In this document: piece after piece, positions 10,942-22,205 of the stretch | Position numbering within the stretch: position 1 is the first letter of the stretch | Layout: the number at the start of each line of letters is the position of its first letter | NCBI GenBank assembly: GCA_022578605.1 | Contig: MU394145.1 | Location: 1 to 64,000, forward strand | Source: Camillea tinctor | Taxonomy: Eukaryota; Ascomycota; Sordariomycetes; Xylariales; Xylariaceae | Direction of reading: 5' to 3' | DNA: 64,000 nt | Made by a program: the position numbers and the translations under genes | The notes under the pieces: model-generated | The model's database searches: none | What the model was told of the DNA's origin: nothing | The model's input: the letters and a program-made list of their open reading frames with translations, nothing else

Positions 10942-13900
10942 ATGTACCCGAACACGCAGAGAGATCCCAGTCGGCCGTTCCAGGTCCCACCGCCGCCTCC
11001 CATGTCTCCCCCTGTACAAGGCCAGATCAACATGATAAACATGAATATCCCGCCTCCGCCTCCACGGTACCCGAGTGCGCCAACTGCTGCCAACGGCGTG
11101 CTTCTTCCCCCGCCACCGGGACCTCCTCCTAACAGCGCACTCGGTCCGCAGCCCCCATGGCAAGGAAGCTGGGGACGTACATACGATGGGCGCACTGGTT
11201 TTCACATTCCGCCTCCGCCTGCTGGTGGTCCAGTGGCAGCTTATAATCCAAAGCTGCATCACCAAGCTTCGAGCAATACTCTATCAATACCTCCTCCCCC
11301 GCCCCCGACCAACGATCATAGCTCGAACACATATAGACCTGGAAATGATAACGAAGCTATGGTATCTGCGACATACATACCGGGGAGTGACACCTATGGG
11401 GAGGGCGTGGGTATCCCCGGCTTCTTTCCCGAGGACTCGACGTATTCGGTAACCACTCAGGGATCCTGGCCGAGCCAGACAGGTTCCGCGAGCACTACGA
11501 ACATGACCCCAGCCGACGATGCGAGCCGAAGCGGTTTATATGCTAACGCGTTCAAAAATAGGATGGCATCGACGACTTCGAATGCCACCAGCGCACACTC
11601 CGAAATACCTCCTGAGATGGCCGCGAAATGGCCACTGGACCACGTGCTACTATGGCTGGCCGCAAACCACTTCTCCAAAGACTGGCAAGAGACGTTTAAG
11701 GCACTGAACATCCACGGAGCCCGTTTCCTTGAATTAGGTAGCCAACGAGGCGGGCGGGGGAATTTTGGCATGATGCACCAGCAGGTCTATCCACGATTAG
11801 CGCAGGAATGCACGAACAGTGGCACCGGGTGGGATCCAGGGCGAGAGAGGGAGGAGGGCAAGAGAATGCGTCGCCATATTCGCAGCATGGTTACAGGAAA
11901 GCCCCTGGAAGAGTCCAAGGCACAACCTTCTCATATGAGGAAAGAGTCTGTTAGTGGCTCACATGCACCAAGCGCAGGAACCGATCTAGACTCTCCCAAT
12001 ACCCCCATCAAAACCAATGGGCCAGGGGCCACCGCCCGGAGATTCTCGCAAACCAGATCGACGACGATGCCAAGTCTGAGTGGGACGATAGGTACTGAGT
12101 CGAACCACCGGGCCATGTTGAAGAATATCGACATCGAAAGTAGTCGCAAACAGAGCCCTAGCAATAGTGAGTTCGGTGATTCGAGCTTTCGAAAACAAAG
12201 CCCTGCCGGTAGCCCTAAATTAGCATCTGCCTTGTTCCCTCCCTCCTCTTCGCCATCGACTAGATTCGTCAGCCATAAATCTAGAGGTAGCACGGACTCG
12301 GTGTCTTCGAGCGCGGCGATATACGGCTCAGGAGTGCCACCCGAGGCTAGTCAGATCCTTCGGAATGCTCAGAGCGGTAGCGCGATTGGAGACATGATCT
12401 ATGCTAGCCGGGGCGACGGTCGCCGGCTAGGCGGTGAAACTAATCGGCTTTCGCCCCTAGATCCTAACGACCGGCTAGTTGAACCCACTTCGGCGAAGGA
12501 CCACAAGAGCTTCTTAGGATTTCTGAAGCGAAAGCACAAGCCGAGGGATGATTCCGATGGAGATTCGCCTACTAGCCCGAATCTCCGACGATATGGTGAC
12601 GGCCCGTTAGATCGGCTACCAGAACCTATACAGGATTCAGCACCGACTTTCAGGCAAAAGACATCACAGATTACAAGGGCATTCATTCTGGTGACAATGG
12701 ACGGTTGGAACTATCGGATGTGCGACGTCACCAATTGTGATTCGGCCGCTGAATTGCGTGCCAACATCTGCATGAATCTAGGTCTTCCTGACCCAGATGT
12801 TCTCCAGATTTACTTGACCGAGTTAGGGCGCGCGACACACGACGAGGCACTAGAAGATCAGAGCTTATGGATTCATAAGCGGAACAAGGGCGATTCCAAT
12901 GGATCATTAAAACTTTTCATTAAACTTGGTGGAGTTGGAAACGAGAGCACGAGTATTCCGTCCTTGTTACTGCCCAGTAGTCTGGATGAAGATCGCTACA
13001 ATGGGCAGCGACTTAGATCGAGTTCCTCGCCACCTACCTCAAGAACGAATACCATCATAGGTGAATCACAACTGGACGAAGAACGACGAGTTGCGAAAGC
13101 CAACGAATATCGAGCCGAGATGGAGAGTAAACAAGCAGCGTACCTAGCCAAGAGAAGACAGGCAATCAAGGAAGCTTCACCACAGGAGGGACCTGCTTCT
13201 ATCGCCATCATTGGTAAGAGGAACGTGGACTTTGATCAGCCGCGTACTTCTCCTTTTGAGGATAAGAAGCAAGATAGCCTCTTCCCGCAAAGACGCGCCC
13301 CTGCTCCCCCTGGTGTTGAGACTGCTACACTGATTAAAGCAAACTCTCTCAGCAAGAAGACAGGTCACAACATGAAACCATCCCAAGGAAGCCTTGACGG
13401 AACGCCCAGCCCCAGGAGACCAGCGACGTCGACGGGCCCAAGTGAAGCAGCGAATCAGGATACAGCGCAGAAGCGACCAGGTACTGCTTCCCCTCCAGCC
13501 GGATCTGCACTTGGTGCTTTAGTGAATATGGGAAGTGCATGGGGAAGACTTGGCCGGCCGTCACCTGCTGCTGCTGCCGCTGCTGCTTCTGCTGCATCTC
13601 AGCCACGCCCCGTATCACCTAATCGAGCTAATTCTGGACCTGCTGGCGGAGCGGAATACATGGAACAACGAGGTAAGGGAGCAATGGCAACCGTTGATTT
13701 TGGATACACTGCTTCGGGGCGTAGTAGTCCACGATCGACGTCTGGATCGCCCGGTTCCCTAACGTGGAGCCGTGGCGATATACCATTCATCGTGCCGGAC
13801 TACTCACCCGGTGGCACCCCAATCCTTGGCAACCGGAATATACCCCAACTTGAGTCAAGTACTAAATTGCGTCAAATAGCACAACGAGCACCATCTCCTG

Positions 13901-15935
13901 GCGATCTGAGTCCAAGCAGTGCTCATCCACCAGGCGCCAACCCTGGATCTGAGCAAACCACGGCCAATAAGCGGAAGTCTTATGGTCCCGACGTAGATTT
14001 CACGGACACGGATGTCCAATTCTCAAGGCTTACAGAATCCGCGGATCGGGATAACGATGACTCTGATGATGACTCGGACGACGGCCTGTTTGCTATTCCT
14101 ATGCGGGGTAGACAACCATCGAAGGCGATACGGAAGCAGAAGAGTGTCCAGGATACCGATTCGGAATCTGGTAGCAAGAAGTCAAGCTTGAAACATAAAT
14201 CCTCGAAAGCGAAGAAGACCGTGTCTATCGCCCTCGGTTCCTCGAAGACGCCCGATCTTGAAGACGACGAAGAAAGTGTCAGAAGCGGTCGCCACCGGAG
14301 GACGCCGGTAACTCCCGGTTCTGAGCAGTGGCAATCAGACGACAGCAAGATCAACCGTCGAAAGTCATTTATCGAGAGAGATGTGTGGGCCAACCGTCCC
14401 CCTCCTGAGGCCCTGTTGAGCAACCTCGATGCCTTCTTCCCTGAGCTCGATCTAGATCAGCCAGTGCTAGACGAGAGCCAGTTGCAGGAGCCCACCTCAC
14501 CCGTTTCTCCTATATCCGAGCAGGAAGAAGTTGCAGGAAATTCCGATGTTAAGGTAGAAATCCAAACCCCACCTGATAACAGCTCTGAAGGAAAAACCTT
14601 CTACAATGAAAGCGACACCCTGGGTTCAGACGAGTCAACACTTAAGGCCTTGGAGCGACCTATGTCTATTGTTTCCACTGCGCGACGTAGCGTACGAAAG
14701 TCTGGTGGACTGGGTCGCATGAAATCCATTCGAGAGGTAGCGCGCGGTGCCCATGAGGCGAACAAACGTTTTACTACCTCTTCAGCTGGCGGTGCCGGCG
14801 GCCGAGCGTCATCTCTAGTACAGCGCCGCAAGAGTACCAAAATGTTTGGCGCAAATGTAGTCCAGATTCGCCCTGAAAGAGGATCCATGATCATGCCCCA
14901 GATCCCACAAGATGTACTACCGAAGCGACAGACCACATTCCGATGGTTCAAGGGTGAACTGATCGGCAAGGGAACGTACGGCCGTGTGTACCTTGGTATG
15001 AATGCCACAACAGGTGAATTCTTGGCGGTAAAGGAAGTTGAAGTCAACCAAAAGGCAGCGAATGGTGACAAGAACAAGATGAAGGAACTCCTCGCCGCAC
15101 TCGATCAGGAGATCGACACTATGCAAAACCTTGACCATGTCAACATTGTGCAGTATCTTGGCTGTGAACGAAAAGAGACAAGCATCAGCATCTTCCTAGA
15201 GTATATTTCTGGTGGTAGTATTGGGTCCTGCCTGCGTAAGCATGGCAAATTCGAAGAGCCTGTTGTCAGCTCCCTCACGAGACAAACACTTTCGGGTCTG
15301 GCGTATCTCCACCGAGAAGGCATCTTGCACCGTGACCTTAAGGCCGACAATATCCTCCTCGATCTCGATGGCACATGCAAGATTTCAGACTTTGGTATCT
15401 CTAAAAAGACAGATGATATCTACGGTAATGATAAGACAAACTCCATGCAAGGCTCGGTCTTCTGGATGGCGCCCGAAGTCATCCGCTCGCAGGGTGAGGG
15501 TTACAGCGCCAAAGTCGACATCTGGAGTTTGGGTTGCGTAGTGTTGGAGATGTTTGCCGGGCGCAGACCCTGGAGCAAGGAGGAAGCCGTCGGCGCTATC
15601 TACAAGATCGCAAACGGAGAGATACCGCCCATCGCCGACGACGTCGCTGACTCCATCAGCCCGTACGCGCTGGGCTTCATGCTGGATTGCTTCACTGTGT
15701 AAGTTTACAAAACCTCCTAAACCAAAATCTCCGTAGAGGGACAAGTGGGGAAAGAAGAAAAAGTAATACGGTGAATAAAGATGCTAATCGAGAAATCTAT
15801 AGCGACCCGGCAGATCGGCCCACGGCCGAACGCTTACTCAGGCGACATGAATTCTGCGCGCTCGACGACGACTACAATTTCTTTGATACGAAACTTTATG
15901 CCAAGATTCGGGGCACATTCCGAGTAGAGGAATGA
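10942..15935 (+). CDS. BCK1: MAP kinase kinase kinase of the cell-wall-integrity pathway (Bck1 type)
   Basis: Ser/Thr kinase expected to relay protein kinase C signals to the MKK-Slt2/Mps1 module controlling cell-wall integrity. Exons are 10942-15698 and 15803-15935; the phase-2 intron restores CFTVDPADRPT in the C-lobe, giving 1629 aa. Seen: proline-rich N-terminus (PPPPP stretches, residues 15-130), a SAM-like segment (about 228-315), an RA/ubiquitin-like segment (about 575-665), long Ser-rich disordered regions with a poly-Ala run (AAAAAAASAAS), and the C-terminal kinase domain from about 1335. Kinase motifs are GKGTYGRVYLG, Lys in AVKEVEV (K1364), HRDLKADN (D1465), DFG and GSVFWMAPEV. The ATG at 10942 is preferred over the in-frame 10855 ATG, whose extra 29 residues derive from low-complexity CCGACC leader sequence. 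Length and layout fit Bck1 better than Ste11. Confidence 0.93.
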
Positions 15936-16890
15936 ATCAACTATTAGACACACATATATTAAACTTTGCCAATTGGGCATGGGTGAGAGAAGGGGGTTAC
16001 GTTATAGCTGTTTTGTCTATACCCCACATATAAATCTCAAAAAAGGATTGATTGGAATTTTCTTTCTCTCCTAACGTTGAAGGAAAGAAAAATCAAAGAG
16101 CGCCTTATTGTGTTAAAGGAAAGAGAGAGAGTGATTGGTAAATATCTTTTCCCCTTTTCAGCATGGAGTAGTAGGATCCCGGAATTCTTTTCTGATATTT
16201 GAATATTGTCTTGTTTGGTTTTATTGGACTACAGAAGATGGGGATGGGGGAATAGGGGGGGTGTAAAACCGAGACAAAGACGGGGGGTTTTTTTTTTTCA
16301 AATAAATTTTCGGAAAAGAAAAAGAGACAACCCGATAGCATTTTTTTATCATTCTTCATTACCATTACTACTATTTTTCGGTCACCGTCAAACTCTCCTT
16401 TAGCATGGCGTTTTCTAGCGGGAGTTTTGAAGATGAGGATTAGGAAATGGGGGAGAAGGGGAAAGGGGGAGAACTTAGCTTCTTAGATTAGCTACTTGCT
16501 TACTAACCTGGTTAGCTGGTTATGTATTCCATTCGAGTAACTTTACTTCGGTTTTTTTATCATTGTATTCTTCGTTTGATTCATCGATGGGTAGGAATGG
16601 GAAATTGGGGAGGGGCATGGGGAAATCTAGAAAATGTGAAGAGAAGGGAAAGATATAAATACATTAGGTAAATAGATCAAATCAAGTACAAAGCCCACGT
16701 CGAAAAAGTACCGAGGAAAGAAAGGAACTTGTGATTGCTATTATATTGTATCGCGGTACTAACAATCTTCTACCGGGTACGCGGCCAGCGGTCTCTTTTT
16801 CTCTCCCCTGCCTTCTTGCCTCCTTCTTTCACCTGCAAAAGCTCGCACATCTGCGGTCATACCCAGGAATAAGCGATATCGGCGCGCATC
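15936..16890. other. 3' region of BCK1; no gene seen
   Basis: A/T-rich trailer sequence with several poly-T, poly-G and AAAGAGAGA runs (around 16250-16330 and 16430-16470). The short open frames cover only these low-complexity runs. I see no supported gene. Confidence 0.5.
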
Positions 16891-17130
16891 CTAGGACCGG
16901 GCGAGCATGCGTCGGCTCGCGGCCAGCAGCACCAGCGACGCTAGCGCTACGAGCCGGAAGGTCGCGCCGCTGACGCGTAGCACGCCGAGGACCACCAGCA
17001 GCGCGTACGGCCGCAGCCAGCCCTTGTCGCCGCGCCGCAGGAGAGTGGCTGCGTCGAGCACGGTGATCAGGATGCAGAGCGACCAGAAGACGAGCTCCAT
17101 GATGGCGAGGGTGTCGCGGTCGGAGAGCAT
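16891..17130 (-). pseudogene. DUF7702-like membrane protein, short or truncated
   Basis: A 79-residue frame starts MLSDRDTLAIMELVFW, followed by hydrophobic segments at about residues 7-26, 36-55 and 58-72. The N-terminal pattern (MLxxRDxxAxxELVF, then a charged loop and GWL) resembles the fungal multi-pass DUF7702 family, which is usually several times longer. Here the frame stops after RRMLARS, as if the middle and C-terminal helices had been lost. Local GC content is much higher than in the flanks, which supports coding origin. Upstream (17131 onward) there is only non-coding sequence. It may be a remnant or a very short gene; the family match is from memory and moderate. Confidence 0.4.
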
Positions 17131-18066
17131 GGTGGGTGGTTGTTTTTCTTTGGTCTTTTGTTTTTTCTCTGCTGCTTTTATAAGAGGGGAGGGAGAGTGT
17201 TGGGGCAGAAGCTGGAAACAATAGGTATGTTGACGACTGCTAAGAAAACGATCGGATCTCGATGGGGTCTGCTATACGGGTATGGGTTGGGTAGCTTGGA
17301 GCGGTTATTGACGAGCTTGGAAAACCAGCTCGTGGGACCAACCTGGTGGCGAGAAAGGGGATGCTCTGTTAAGGGATGCACAGATAGACACCTCGGGTGA
17401 GAGGGGATGCTGGCATGGCGGTGAGCGTCGCCTGATATATTTGTATGCGTATGGAGATAGTATATATAGTCCAGGAATACTCGCTCGATGTTTCGTTGGG
17501 TAGTCTTTCAAGGTGTCTTAGGTGGTGTAGGTATTAAATGAAAAGGGGTACAGAGTCAAGGCTTCAGGGGGTTCCAAGACGGAACTGAATAGATGTTCAT
17601 CTTATCGAGAACTGGAGATTACCCACGTATTTTGTAAGGAACCATATAACCTAGTTGTGACATACTTTTCGAAGACGCTGCTAGGAAGTGACGTGATAGG
17701 AAATGGAAATATAGAACCAGTATCGTTAGTGTAGCGGTTGCCCACTAAATAGTATGAATACTAAATTAGAAAGTAGATGGCTGATGTCAAGGTTATTAGA
17801 ATGTCAGGCGCATTGTGTGTGTATTTTGGTTTAGGGGGCTTGACTTACATCTTTGCTTTGTTTCAAGGTTTCTATCCCTCACATATATTCTAGTGTATTC
17901 TGCCACTATCCCTCCCTCTACCACCATCTTCACCAAGTTCCATCATCGTATATGTTCAGATCAGCATTAGTCATTTCAAAAAGCCACAATATACGTCAAG
18001 CTACGTGCTGTTGCTTATTAGGTGAAAGCCCCGTATTTTTCTTGAGCTTTCTTTCAGCAAACCACG
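17131..18066. other. Intergenic; no gene seen
   Basis: Mixed sequence without a convincing frame. It becomes pyrimidine-rich at about 17880-17940 (CTATCCCTCCCTCTACC), consistent with the core promoter of the downstream interrupted gene. An ATG at 17952 opens a frame that does not join cleanly to it. Confidence 0.45.
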
Positions 18067-18823
18067 ATGCGGATATACGATTCACCCTACATTCATCCAG
18101 ATGTGTATCAGAAATTGACAACACTTCGGGGTATGTTCTACAGCACGCAGTTTCTGCGATACGATGTGCCAATAAGCGCCTGGAATGTCATTATCCTAAA
18201 GAGTCGCGCCAGCTCTATCATAGACTCGTGTACTCTAGAAATCCAAGCGGGTATCTGGGATCTTTTCAAGACATGCATGCGTATCTACTACCGACATGAC
18301 CTAGGCTGTATTGAAACAGAAGCCTTCTAGAAAGAGGTACGTTTACTAGTACCTCCTAGGTTAGAAGATTCCGTTTGCTAACACGAGCTATATGGAATAG
18401 GTCTGGAGCAACTTGATCCCAGAGACTTTGGACGAGGTCAGCGCCCATAAATACCTTCCCGACGTGGTCCACTTCTACTCCAAATCGAGAGAGACGATGG
18501 TGATGTTGGATCGTGTGAAATCGAACAAAGCCGATCACCCGATACAAAACTTGATCGACTTTTGGAACAGAAAGACGTATGCACAAAACTATTGGGATCC
18601 GAGGAGGAAGTCCTTTCCCAAACGGCAACTTTTAAGCTCGAGCTCTGGGTCAGGAGACAGCCATGATAACTCGAGCATGACGGGGCTGCGCACTCTCAGT
18701 CCCAAAAAGAGACAGAAATCAAACATTTTGGACTTGGCCAAGTACGTGATGGATATGCCCCTTAGCGAGATCTTTGACGTAGCATATACGTCGCTGGATA
18801 AGGTAGTAGGGAATGATTCTTAG
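18067..18823 (+). pseudogene. Unknown protein gene interrupted by an in-frame TAG
   Basis: Two good coding blocks flank a textbook intron at 18337-18400 (GTACGT...TAG, 64 nt, phase 0). Exon 1 (18067-18336) encodes MRIYDSPYIHPDVYQ onward; exon 2 (18401-18823) encodes VWSNLIPETLDEV onward and ends KVVGNDS. Spliced, they would give about 230 residues. The third-from-last codon of exon 1 is TAG (18328-18330), so translation stops eight nucleotides before the donor. No alternative donor in the right phase avoids it. The second half has a Ser-rich, basic stretch (SPKKRQK). I do not recognise the family. It is either a recent pseudogene, a sequencing error, or a gene with a different 5' structure. 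Confidence 0.5.
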
Positions 18824-19989
18824 GCAAGTAGTGAACTAAGGGTCAAGAGCCCCGTCGAGACAGACCTGACAGACACAAGCTAGGGTATTCTAGTATATAG
18901 ATATATAGGTAGTTTAAGTAGAAGTTTTATGGATAGGGGGGAGAATAAGAGGGGGGAAGGAGAGAAAGGGGATAAGGAGGATTCAAGGTTCAGGGGCAAG
19001 GGTTAGCGAGCAGGTAGAGGTACTACATATATAAAATTGGGATGAGTAAATCAAACTACCTACCTAGGTACCTAGGTACATGCACTGAATAGGTTACTGA
19101 CCGACTTCCAATAGGCGACACTGTTAAGCTTAGGTAACTAAAGTTAATAGAGAGAGGTCCTTCCAGTAAATTAGGTCTACACGGCTATTCGCGGATCTTC
19201 TATTGGACCTTGACCGGAAAGGGACGGGACCTGCCTCTTCAAACGCCTAATAATGTAGAGTGACGTTGATTGGAGGAAGACGTGCCTTCATCCTGAGAAG
19301 GTACGGTTCGATAACCTGTGTCTGTGTGTACCTACATAGAGGGAGATATTAGCAACCTCATGTGGGGATATACAGAAATAGAAGTATTAGGCGTGCCTTC
19401 TCTTGAATGTAAATAACTAAGGTTATCTTAGACCAGGTACGTACCTCTTTCTCTACCTACTATGTAGGTAGGTATATTTCATTCACCCAGATCATTTTCC
19501 CCCTTCACTGCTACTACTACCACTTACACTACTACTTAAATAACTATCATCATCACCACCACCATCTCTACCACTACCATCAAGGAAAAAGTGCATATCC
19601 ACAGTCCTCCATCCTTCTTTCTTTCCTCTCATTCATCTAAGGTTACTTATCAGGATATACCTAGCCTAAAAGGCTTCACCTACATTGGAACTTTAGTGCA
19701 CATACTCTCTCTTTGTATGTCTCTCCCTCTCTTTTCCCATCCTTCTAGATAACTCGATTTTCTGCGTTATCTCATCCACCTTCATCCTGTTGGTTTCAGC
19801 AACACCCAACAACCAAACGACCTCATCAATCTCTAGACTAGATCTAGTACCTACTATTTGATTGACCTTTTAGTTGGTTTGACCACAGTATGTCCTCTTC
19901 ACTTAGAAAAGCCTACGCATAATGATTCTTTATTAATGCTAGGTAGGAAATCACCAATAAATACCTAGCCCATCCAGGTCGCCATCATC
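18824..19989. other. Intergenic region with TACCTAGGTA words and CT-rich promoter
   Basis: Contains overlapping TACCTAGGTA palindromes (19057-19080) and a CTACCTAC/GTAGGTAG hairpin (19453-19471). A pyrimidine-rich stretch with ACTACTACC/CATCACCACC repeats (19490-19590) precedes the downstream gene. No coding frame is supported. Confidence 0.5.
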
Positions 19990-21123
19990 ATGGGTTCCCT
20001 AGCCCCCAGAACCCCTCCCACTGAAAGCTTCGCTGTCAGAAGGGGCCGAGCTCAGGATGCAATATCCAGCGCTATCGCCCAAGAGAAAATCAACCGTGGT
20101 GTCCTCACCGGGATCAGAGTGTGTGATTTGACTGACATGGAGCATCTCACTAAGGATGACATCAAATCCTTTGGTGAAATAATTTCCCATTACAGCAAGA
20201 ATGACAATCTGACTCCCGATGGTGTTCTCGTATCTCTCCGTGCCATCCTTAGCAAGGCAAACAAGAGTTGGGGAGAATACACACGCGAGAATGGCCAAGC
20301 AAACTACGACGAGAACAAGGCTGTGTTCTGGTACATGTACTGGGAGAAACACTGCTCTAAGAAGAACTTTACCTTTGCAGATCACAGTTCTCTGATGAAA
20401 CTAGTTGAGTACTACCTCACGGGATTTCATAATCTCTTGAAAAAGGGAAAGATACGCTGGAACCCGAACTCCAAGGAATGCGCTTGCGTTTGTCGTATGA
20501 CCCAATGGCTCCAAGCCACCCAAGGCATACATGTCATTTTATCAGCCAGCATAAATTGCGTAGATTATCCTAGAAAGCGCCAGAGGACCAATAGTGAAGG
20601 TGAACAAGTCCCCCAGCACGACACAGTCCGCCCCCAGACCCAAGGCCTGGAGCATGAACTGGAAAAGATGACCGCAGCGCGCGACGAAGCCATCGAGAAG
20701 TATGGCGACATTTCTCACGAGTTAGATCATGTCAAATCTGAACTGCAGCTTGAGAAGGAGAAATACCAAAAGTCGGAACTGAGATGCTCGATACTTTGTG
20801 ATCAACTGAGCGAGTTGAGAAACGAGAAAGAGCCCATCGAGCTGGACATGGACGAGATACTGCAGGATGATCTATCGGATAGTTCAGGCTCAGAGGATGA
20901 ATCGGAACTCACAAAAGCAGCCCTAAAAGTCGTCCTTCACTCAACCACAGGGGAAAACCAGACAGCCTATCTCGCCCAGATTAAGCGTTTCAAAGACGTA
21001 GGCAGCCTTGACGCCAGCATGATGGACCACTACAAGCATTGTCTTGAAGAGATGGTCGCTTGTGACACTCTTTCCGACGATGCGAAAGCCCGCTGTGCTG
21101 CATTACTGGAAGATTGGAACTAG
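19990..21123 (+). CDS. Hypothetical coiled-coil protein, possibly nuclear
   Basis: An intron-less frame of 377 aa with strong coding character; the start MGSLAPRTPP sits just after a CT-rich promoter. Residues 25-190 form a compact, mostly helical region with an aromatic block (VFWYMYWEKHC, about 112-122) and a Cys cluster (ECACVC, 163-168). A basic PRKRQR motif (194-199) could be a nuclear localisation signal. A heptad-like coiled coil spans about 218-282 and is followed by an acidic patch (283-306, DSSGSEDESE). A C-terminal helical segment ends LLEDWN. No enzymatic motif is visible and I do not recognise the family. It is convergent with the next gene, another orphan with a nuclear signal. 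Confidence 0.75.
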   Translation: MGSLAPRTPPTESFAVRRGRAQDAISSAIAQEKINRGVLTGIRVCDLTDMEHLTKDDIKSFGEIISHYSKNDNLTPDGVLVSLRAILSKANKSWGEYTRENGQANYDENKAVFWYMYWEKHCSKKNFTFADHSSLMKLVEYYLTGFHNLLKKGKIRWNPNSKECACVCRMTQWLQATQGIHVILSASINCVDYPRKRQRTNSEGEQVPQHDTVRPQTQGLEHELEKMTAARDEAIEKYGDISHELDHVKSELQLEKEKYQKSELRCSILCDQLSELRNEKEPIELDMDEILQDDLSDSSGSEDESELTKAALKVVLHSTTGENQTAYLAQIKRFKDVGSLDASMMDHYKHCLEEMVACDTLSDDAKARCAALLEDWN

Positions 21124-22205
21124 ACTTGTATGATGATATAGCCGCTGAGCTGGTTCTGGAGGTCAAGGTCATCCGCAGAAGAATTTTCGAGGCGTTTCTA
21201 GTAGAGGATGTCGCAGCATGTGGGCAGGGATCAACCATTTTGCTTGATTATTTCGCTATAATACTGACGATCTGCGGAGAGAGCTGACGCCGAAAAGCTT
21301 TTATTTGATGTGGTATTCGGGGAGGGTTTCGTACTAGGTACCTAGTTATATACACTCCCGGATTAGTGAGGAACAAAAATGGTGAGAGGAATAGCAGAAA
21401 CAAGAATGCAAACGATGATACACTACCGCTGTGCTTCTTCTCGTATATTCGTAGATCTCATACCATTCAAAGTGACCCCCCACCCCCACAGGACTATGCC
21501 TGTCCCCCCAGAGTGTAAAAGTTAAGAACGTTTACCAAGAGGACATAGCAAAAGAATCGCCGAGCTCAGAATCCAAGTAATAGGGACGTCCGGCCGCGAA
21601 CCAGCTTGGGAGAGGGCTGGACAGGATATTTATGTATTCGCAATTGTCTTTCATCAAGGGACGCTCGTCAACACAGCTGGTCTTATTATCTTTTCGTATT
21701 CGGCAAGTGATTCGCGGTGACTATTAACTATTAAACAATTACAGGACGGGGTATGCAACTTGTGTTGCGATTTTCTTTTTTTTTTTTCCTTTTTCTTTTC
21801 CCTTTTCCTTTTCCCTTTCCCTCTCTTTTCCCTCTTTCTTTCTATTTGGTGGGGGGACTAGAGGGAGAGAAAACCGTGAAGCAAATCGAATAGAACGGAA
21901 CTCCTCGTGTACGAACAATACAAATATATAAACACAACCCCATCATGTCCCCCCTCTAGGTCTTATTCCTCCTTTCGTTCGTTGTGGTTCCTTGGTATTT
22001 CGGCGAGGATGGAGTTGGGGTTGGGGTTGGATATTTACCAGGCGGTATTACGAGGACGGAGACGGAACGCGCCAGGGCCCGGGTAGTCGAATTGGTCTAT
22101 ACTCGATGTTTGTTAGCGGCAGTGGTTTATGGGGCGGAGGGAGGAGGATTGGGTAAAGGGAAGGCTTCCTCCCTCCACGGGAGTTGCTGTTCACTTACCT
22201 ACTCA
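21124..22205. other. Intergenic between convergent genes; no gene seen
   Basis: Holds a T/C tract (about 21770-21850, TTTTTTTTTCC then TTTTCCC repeats) and a TAGGTACCTAG word near 21337. It serves as 3' sequence for both flanking genes. The frame over 21984-22238 is low complexity (GVGVGV) and unsupported. Confidence 0.5.
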
